A stretch of 64,000 nucleotides of DNA from Atherix ibis (Eukaryota; Arthropoda; Insecta; Diptera; Athericidae), in NCBI GenBank assembly GCA_958298945.1, contig OY282609.1, positions 10,708,326 through 10,772,325 on the forward strand, given 5' to 3'. Positions 58,300-64,000 of this stretch are shown in pieces. The notes beneath the pieces are model-generated. The model had not been told where the DNA came from. It saw only the letters and a list, made by a program, of their open reading frames with translations, and did no database searches. The position numbers and the translations under genes were made by a program. How positions within the stretch are numbered: position 1 is the stretch's first letter; the number at the start of each line of letters is the position of its first letter.

Positions 58300-58860
58300 G
58301 GACATTTATCATAGGAATTGAGATACGCCCGCGGAAAATAGACCTGTCCAGTAAAGGATTTCGCTAACTCAGCTGACCTGATCACAAATCACAAACACTC
58401 AACAACACCCCAGCACGCTTCGATCAAACGTAAAATCGATTTCCTGCTTGGGCCACCTTATGTATGGAACCCTCTCTCAGGAACTACTTTTATCAATTTC
58501 CTCTATGACAAGATGGTCAATTCCATCTCTGCCATTTACCGCCATCTTTCGAGTTCCATATTTTCAACTATTAATTCCTGCGGTGAGCGGTTTCAATGAG
58601 CAGACCTTTCCCTCATCACTCCACGCACACTTGTGTAACGACCTGATCCTGCATCTAACCAACTCCATCAATCAAAGGTAGTTCCATTTGCTAACTGTCA
58701 GTAAACAGGTACAAGATTGTTACTCTAACTGTTGGTAGAATAGCCTATCTTAACCTCTACTATCATATGCAGGGATAGCTTTCGGGATTCTGTCATCCTT
58801 CAGCTCTAGTCCCAAGACTGTATCTGGGAAGGCTTCCCACCTTGGCCGGACACGGCTAAG
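58300..58860. other. Less AT-rich island, unassigned
   Basis: Roughly 560 bp with clearly more G and C than its flanks. The plus strand reads KIDFLLGPPYVWNPLSGTTF, continuing INFLYDKMVNSISAIYRHLS near 58430-58550. The minus strand reads PRWEAFPDTVLGLELKDDRI near 58790-58850. Neither matches a family I know. The composition suggests another transposon or, less likely, an exon. Confidence 0.35.
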
Positions 58861-58868
58861 CCCCACCA

Positions 58869-58936
58869 ATTAGTAAAAAGACTAAGTCGTCTAAACAGTT
58901 GACCTAATCAAGTTCCAATGATTAGTAAAAAGACTA
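58869..58936. repeat. 16-bp direct repeat, 52 bp apart
   Basis: ATTAGTAAAAAGACTA at 58869-58884 and again at 58921-58936, unchanged. Confidence 0.9.
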
Positions 58937-59019
58937 CGGTCCTTGATATAAGTAACAACATACGTGGACTAAGATTTTCACCTACCCGTTTCAAGTATTT
59001 TAAGAAATCCGAAGAGCAA

Positions 59020-59660
59020 CAGAAGAAGAATCTTGTTCAGTAATGCGTCCAATATCGAAAACTGGTGAAAGCGTGGAACGAGTGAGGGCTCTTGTGAGGT
59101 CATAGCTTTGACTCATTTTGAATCTGATGAACTGTGAGTTTTATTTGAATCGCTTCGCCCTTTATTAGATTTTAACTCAATATTTGGGCCTGAGAAAGGT
59201 GTGTGTCAAGATGATGCCAAAAAACCTCCCCATATAGCAGTAAGACAAAGTTTTCTTCAGTCGTTTGACCTCAGATTAATTAATTTTTGTTTTTCAAGTA
59301 TGATTCAGAAATAAAATTTCAAAGAAAAGAGTGGCCCACCAATAAATCTCCTTGGCCCATGAAAACTCGAATGATCAAATGGCAAATCTATAATTATTGG
59401 GTTTCGTGCCTCCACGACAAGATCGAATGATCAAATGGAAAAAAATTGGTTTTTGTGCCTCCCCGACAAAGTGTCAACCAAGTGAAATAGTCCTTGACTT
59501 GGTTAGAAAAAGTGCAGTTCGTGTCAGATAAGATATTGCAAACACAACGTCTTATGTCATATGACTATCTCCTATAATTCCCTATCCTCCCGTATTTACC
59601 GAATACTCGTAACAGTCCGTATGACTATTTTTTGTGGGAACACTTAAAATAATTTTATAG
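59020..59660 (+). pseudogene. Mariner-like transposase remnant
   Basis: The plus strand reads RPISKTGESVERVRALVRS (linker after the first helix-turn-helix: GRPSTSKT.ENVERVR.LVRSDRR), then LNRFALY then ILTQYLGLRKVCVKMMPKNL (second DNA-binding part: ..ILTEELGMRKVCAKMVPKNL). After stops it goes on with GFVPPRQ (EFVPPGQ), DIANTT, and LPNTRNSPYDYFLWEHLK (the third catalytic Asp region). First and second catalytic blocks are missing. The family looks like that of the remnants at 9.5, 13.1 and 33.6 kb, here on the other strand. Confidence 0.75.
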
Positions 59661-59669
59661 TCCTAGCCA

Positions 59670-60945
59670 CCAATATACATTAATATTCATAAATGTTGAA
59701 TAAAAACAATCTCGTAATAAATTAACTTTCGTATTGTTTGCATACTTTTCACAGAAAGGTGATCTACAAATATATTTTCAGAAAATTTACATACTATTCG
59801 TATGAACACATATTCCCATTTTCAATATTCAGGCAAACGCAAATAATTTATTCTGACCTTTATATACGGACAGCAACCATTGAACAATAATTGTAATGCA
59901 ATTTTACTGCTTTACATAAAATTATGTATTCCAACAGATTTTTTGTAGAATGTTTTCTATTCTATGCTCGTATAAAAACTAAAAGACTCGAATAATTTTT
60001 GTTGTTAGTTGCAAACAAAATTTAGCAATTAGAAAATGTTGTAATTTTAAATCGAAATACTTAAATCAAATTTCATTAATTGACAATAAAAAATATTTGA
60101 TTAGACAATTTTACAGGATCGTAACAGAAATTGGAAATTTTATTACCCATGAATTAGTATAAAAGTTTTTATTTTTGAATAACTATACTATATCTAGAAA
60201 AAAGCCCTATAACTTTTTATTGAAAAAATGTTTGCCGATTAAATAAACTTATTTGCTTTGTTTGTTTAGTAACATTAAAACTATTTCAATTTTGTAAAAA
60301 AAAAGACAAAAAGTAAATTTTTAATAAAATCTTCAATTTTTTTATTTTTATACATTTTAAGATGTAAATTGTACTGTACTTAAAATGACTATAATGAATA
60401 TTCTAGATCATTTTATTCAGATTTTCAAAAATTTCACTTAAATTACACAATAAAAATAAATAAATGAAAAATTTAAAAATTGCAAGCAAACATAACTAGA
60501 TTTTAATAAATACTATGGAATAAATAATAACTTTTAACAAAAATTTAAAAATAATTTTTTTTTCTTCATATCTATAATAACAGAAATATTGTACAAAGTA
60601 GATTTTATGACGAGCCACTTCAATAGCAGGAGAGGGACATGTAAGAGTAGTAAACAGCAATTGGCGTTTTTCTACCTAATGAGTCATGTTAACGTCTCAA
60701 GAAATTTCTCTTTAAACGGGAATAAAACTCTTTATTACGAGAAACACATAAGTTATGAACAAAGTGAACATTTAGGTTATGATGAATAACTTTGTTACGA
60801 ACACAGAATAGAGCATCAACAGTTTTTCGGAGGATTTTGAATTGAAAATATTGGATTAAAGAGCAATTGAAGGCTTAGTAGAACCACAAAAGATTATTTT
60901 TTTAATGTTAGTTTTAATCTATTGTCAAGAGTATTCGATAACGTC
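59670..60945. other. AT-rich sequence, nothing recognised
   Basis: A less AT-rich frame at 60589-60789 (+, 66 codons) has no recognisable motif. Confidence 0.45.
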
Positions 60946-60949
60946 TGTT

Positions 60950-61620
60950 TAGTTCAAGTATTTTTATTTTTAATAAGGATTCCAAGTAAGTCGTTTATGT
61001 AGGTTTAGTCGCAGATAGCGTCCTTTATCTTTTGGTCGAATGATGTTGTCATTAAGGTATATAAGAATGGATTATTCTTTGAAGATGGTAAAGGTAACAT
61101 GAACACTTTTCTGCTCATTTACTTTCACTCTCCGCATCTTAAACCAGTCTTGGAGATTTTTAATATGAGATTATAGGTGTTCTAAGGTTTTGGATAAAGG
61201 GGTGGGATGCATGAATAGCGGTATCATCCGTATAGATGGTTGTCAAGGTTTTGGCATTAGTTGGAATATCAATGGTATAAATATTGTATAAGAGCGGCCC
61301 ATATAATTTTAAATTGATATAATACGTAAAAGGAAGGAAGCTCTTAAGTTTCGAGAATCATCCAAAGTACCACACCCGATCAAAAGCTTTTATATATCTT
61401 GGAACATATCTGGACAGTACACAGGATGATATTATTTGATTGTGGATTGTTCTGAATGGAAACCAAATTGTTGATCGGAGATAATGATCTTCAAAAAAGA
61501 TGAGTTTTTCAAAAATTTTGCCAAGGATTCGAATAATTTTGAGTAAAATTTTCGAAATATTCAAATTGGTTTTTGTACCATCAAAAGTTTTTGATACATT
61601 TTTGGATAAAGACAAAACTG
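60950..61620 (-). pseudogene. Jockey-like LINE reverse transcriptase remnant
   Basis: The minus strand from 61550 reads ILGKIFEKLIFFEDHYLRS (block 1-2), then KAFDRVWYFGWFSKLKSFLP (motif A with its Asp). Motif B is shortened: LYGPLLYNIYTIDIPTNAKT lacks the PQGSVL part. TTIYTDDTAIHASHP is motif C with both Asp kept but Thr for Ala. In the next frame LQDWFKMRRVKVNEQKSVHV continues as TFTIFKE, YLNDNIIRP and RLTWNPY. So this is the only LINE piece here that keeps a readable catalytic DD, though it cannot be functional because the polymerase is broken elsewhere. Confidence 0.85.
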
Positions 61621-61629
61621 TTCAGATCA

Positions 61630-62985
61630 GTAAATTTGATAAAAATAAACAACAAAGCATACTACAACTATTAATAAATATTATTTAATATAAAAAAAAC
61701 TCTATTAAAATTTATTTTATACTAACAAAATTTTTTGGAAATTCTATGAATGAAAACATAAAATTTTTTTCGAAACAGCAATTTTTACTTTAAAAAATAA
61801 TATTTAAGAATAATTATAATAAAATATATTAAAATTTAAACTTTTTGATAAAAAAAATTAATAATGTTTTTTATTTGCATATGAAGGAGTGTTTATTAAA
61901 CTAAACTGACGAGGAGGGAGGTTAATATTATAATAAGAAAACGATTTATAACTATCAAATAAACAAAGTTTGCTCTTTTTATAATTAAGTAAATAAAATT
62001 TGAATAATTCTACGAAAAGAGAAAAATGTATACCATTTTTTTTAATAAATTTAAAAGTTATGTTGACGAAAAGCAATTATTTTTAAACTTAATTTAATTG
62101 TAAATTCATTTCGACTTTTCTTGAAAGAAGACCCCAATTATTCTCTTACATTTGTACAAATATTTTCAAAAAACATAATATTATGCTACCAAATAAAAAA
62201 GTTTTTTTTTTTAAATTTCCAAATGGTATAAATTTGGTATACAATTGCAATCTGAATATAATTTTACTATAATTTTTGTATTTTAGAAACTGTGTAAAGA
62301 CATATTTATGTTAATATAAAAATCATATTAAATATAATATTCTTAAAGTTATCCTATTAAATTAATAAAAACTTTATGGTATGCTAAACAATAATATTAG
62401 AACATTAAAACAAATTTCAATTTGATTTCTTATTTTCAACCAAATATACCAAATTGAAAATTGAAAACTTTTTCGATTATCTCTCATAAGTCTAAAAAAA
62501 GATATTATACGAGTATGTTATACATCAAATGTATATAAAAGATGAAACTAGAAACAACAAAAATTATGATAGTAAATTTGCAGTTTATTTCTAGTAAATA
62601 TGTATATAGGTGTCGCTGATGTAACCGTAAGTACTTATAAATTTACTAAACTGTAAGATTTTTAATATTTTTCCACTCAAGTATTATAATATAAATATGC
62701 AAATTTTTAAAATATTTTTATAAAATAAATTTACAAATTATTCTAGCAAGCATTTACATGGATTAAGAACATTTAAAATTATGATGGAATAAGGGGTAAC
62801 TCTTTTTATAAAGCCCTTGCACTTAAGTCATAATGTTCTATTTGTCATTAACAAATAATTATTTCAATAATTCATAGATTTATGGTTTTCAAAGTATTAA
62901 ATTGCCCATTGTAATATAAAAAAATTAAATAATTTTAGCCCACGTTGCCGTTCCATTTACATAGCCAAAAACAAAGACGTAAATC
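61630..62985. other. AT-rich sequence, nothing recognised
   Basis: Only chance-length frames, for example 61858-62076 (-). Confidence 0.5.
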
Positions 62986-62989
62986 AGGA

Positions 62990-63610
62990 AATAAATATTT
63001 ATCAAAATAAGAAAAAATAATTAAGGTAATAGCAGATCCTTGGGGAACAGCAGTATTTATTACTCGTAGTCGTTAAAAACAACTTGGATTGAATGGCCCG
63101 AAAGATAGCTTCTAATCTATTTAAGAAGGCAATCGTCGATACCACATGTGTATGCATGAATTTTCGACAAATACTTTTTGTGGTATTAAGTGTGAAGTAT
63201 TGGGAGTGTGGATGTACTTTTTAACTAAATATATCATCAAATCACCAGTGGATCTATTGGTATAGAAACCATATTGACAGTCACTGAGGAGCTTCCGTGA
63301 TTGATGATATCTTATTAGCTGATGGTTCATTATCGTTTCTATTATCTTATAAAGAAAGGACGTTAGTAAAAGTAGTCGGAAATTGGAGGGTGAATAAAAT
63401 TCGTATTTTTTTTTTAAGAATACGAATTTTATTCGCCCCCCAATTTCAAATGCGTCTTCCTATCTCTACCCGAAAAGATTCCAGAAGGAAAGGATAGGTG
63501 GAGAAGGTGGTTCAGCGATCTTGCCAGCGTGTAAGCACACCTCTTCAGATCAATAGGAGGTCCCATCTAGACCAGAGGATTTGTGTATACCAAGATGCTT
63601 AAGTACTCTA
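62990..63610 (-). pseudogene. Jockey-like LINE reverse transcriptase remnant
   Basis: The minus strand from 63605 reads VLKHLGIHKSSGLDGTSY (the L..L...KS.GPDGIP start of RT), then after frame changes SNFRLL in place of SNYRPI. The frame 63121-63330 holds NHQLIRYHQSRKLLSDCQYG and FYTNRSTGDLM (block 2: LLSD.QYGFR..RSTGDL). Past a stop SYLSGHSIQVV and, in another frame, INTAVPQGSAITLIIF (motif B) follow. Motif A lies in an unreadable stretch and motif C is outside the readable part. The subfamily differs from that at 61 kb. Confidence 0.82.
63379..63447. repeat. 29-bp foldback inside the LINE remnant
   Basis: The left arm 63379-63407 starts GAAATTGGAGGG and ends AATTCGTATT; the right arm 63419-63447 is its inverse with two transitions. 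The innermost 16 bp of each arm are perfectly paired, and the spacer is 11 bases, mostly T. One arm is where the RT has SNFRLL, so the other is probably an inverted copy of coding sequence. Confidence 0.93.
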
Positions 63611-64000
63611 CCTACTGTATGAGTGCGAAAATAAATTCCCCATTTTGAAAATTTAATGATCTCTAATGAACGCGGTGGTAAGAAACAATTTAGTAAGAAA
63701 CAACAAAGAAGACTAAGATGCAGAGAAGTAATCTGAGAGCAGAATAGTTTACTTCAATGAGCTGACAACTTGTTGGGATGAATAAAGTGGTACAATTTTT
63801 AATTTTTTAAGTATTTTAATTTAATATAATGTTTTGTTTTGAAATTTTTTGATATTCTTACGGAAATTTAAAAAATTACAAAATATAGTAGCTTATACCA
63901 TGGACTTAATAAAAAAGATACATTATGAATTGTATGATTGGGACCATTAAACTTATATGGTGTATTCCAAATATCACGCAAAATGAATTTATTAAATTTT
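63611..64000. other. AT-rich sequence at window end, nothing recognised
   Basis: No open frame or repeat of note. Confidence 0.45.

Noticed and set aside
1..64000. CRISPR array or bacterial operon
   Set aside because: No regularly spaced identical repeats, and the gene content is eukaryotic transposons only.
1..64000. tRNA or rRNA genes
   Set aside because: Scanned by eye for the T-loop box and acceptor pairing; no convincing candidate. A covariance-model search could still find one.

Overview
This is a strongly AT-rich eukaryotic nuclear window with no bacterial-type gene organisation, no operon, no rRNA and no CRISPR array. The mobile-element content points to an insect, most likely a dipteran: a Jockey element whose ORF1 carries three zinc knuckles, several further Jockey-like, R1/LOA-like and I-like LINE fragments, an irritans/Himar-type mariner, several relatives of a second Tc1/mariner group, and a scrap of a Ty3/gypsy integrase. 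Species and order are inference. No gene of known cellular function was recognised, and I saw no new biological system.

Layout. 0-4 kb: a Tc1/mariner remnant (0.56-1.01), then a transposase N-terminus abutting an R1-like LINE piece (2.6-3.3). 8.7-15.2 kb: a LINE endonuclease piece, two mariner remnants, a gypsy integrase tail, a 1.3 kb Jockey-like reverse transcriptase and a short LINE C-terminus. 18.9-24.7 kb: an I-like LINE with RNase H, a 69-bp tandem repeat, a Jockey-like fragment and an R1/LOA-like reverse transcriptase. 26.1-27.4 kb: a nearly full-length but dead mariner, followed by a long foldback. 30-36 kb: a LINE with RNase H, a mariner remnant and a LINE C-terminus. 38.5-43.6 kb: a Jockey-like fragment and three Tc1/mariner-type elements in a row on the minus strand. 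47.9-52.4 kb: the best-preserved LINE, a Jockey element with ORF1, endonuclease and reverse transcriptase. 52.9-63.6 kb: further LINE and mariner remnants. Between them lie long AT-rich stretches with only simple repeats.

Every recognised element is broken: stops, frameshifts, lost catalytic residues, internal deletions. The pattern fits a large intron or intergenic region that collects insertions. Three stretches could be cellular exons: a minus-strand exon with a consensus donor and a possible 50-bp intron before it (45.4-45.6 kb), a 120-codon minus-strand ORF (16.3-16.6 kb), and a plus-strand membrane-like segment with plausible splice sites (21.8 kb). None matches a family I can name, so all are tentative.

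All readings were done by eye. Clade names for LINE fragments rest on motif similarity and are less certain than the assignment to LINEs as such.
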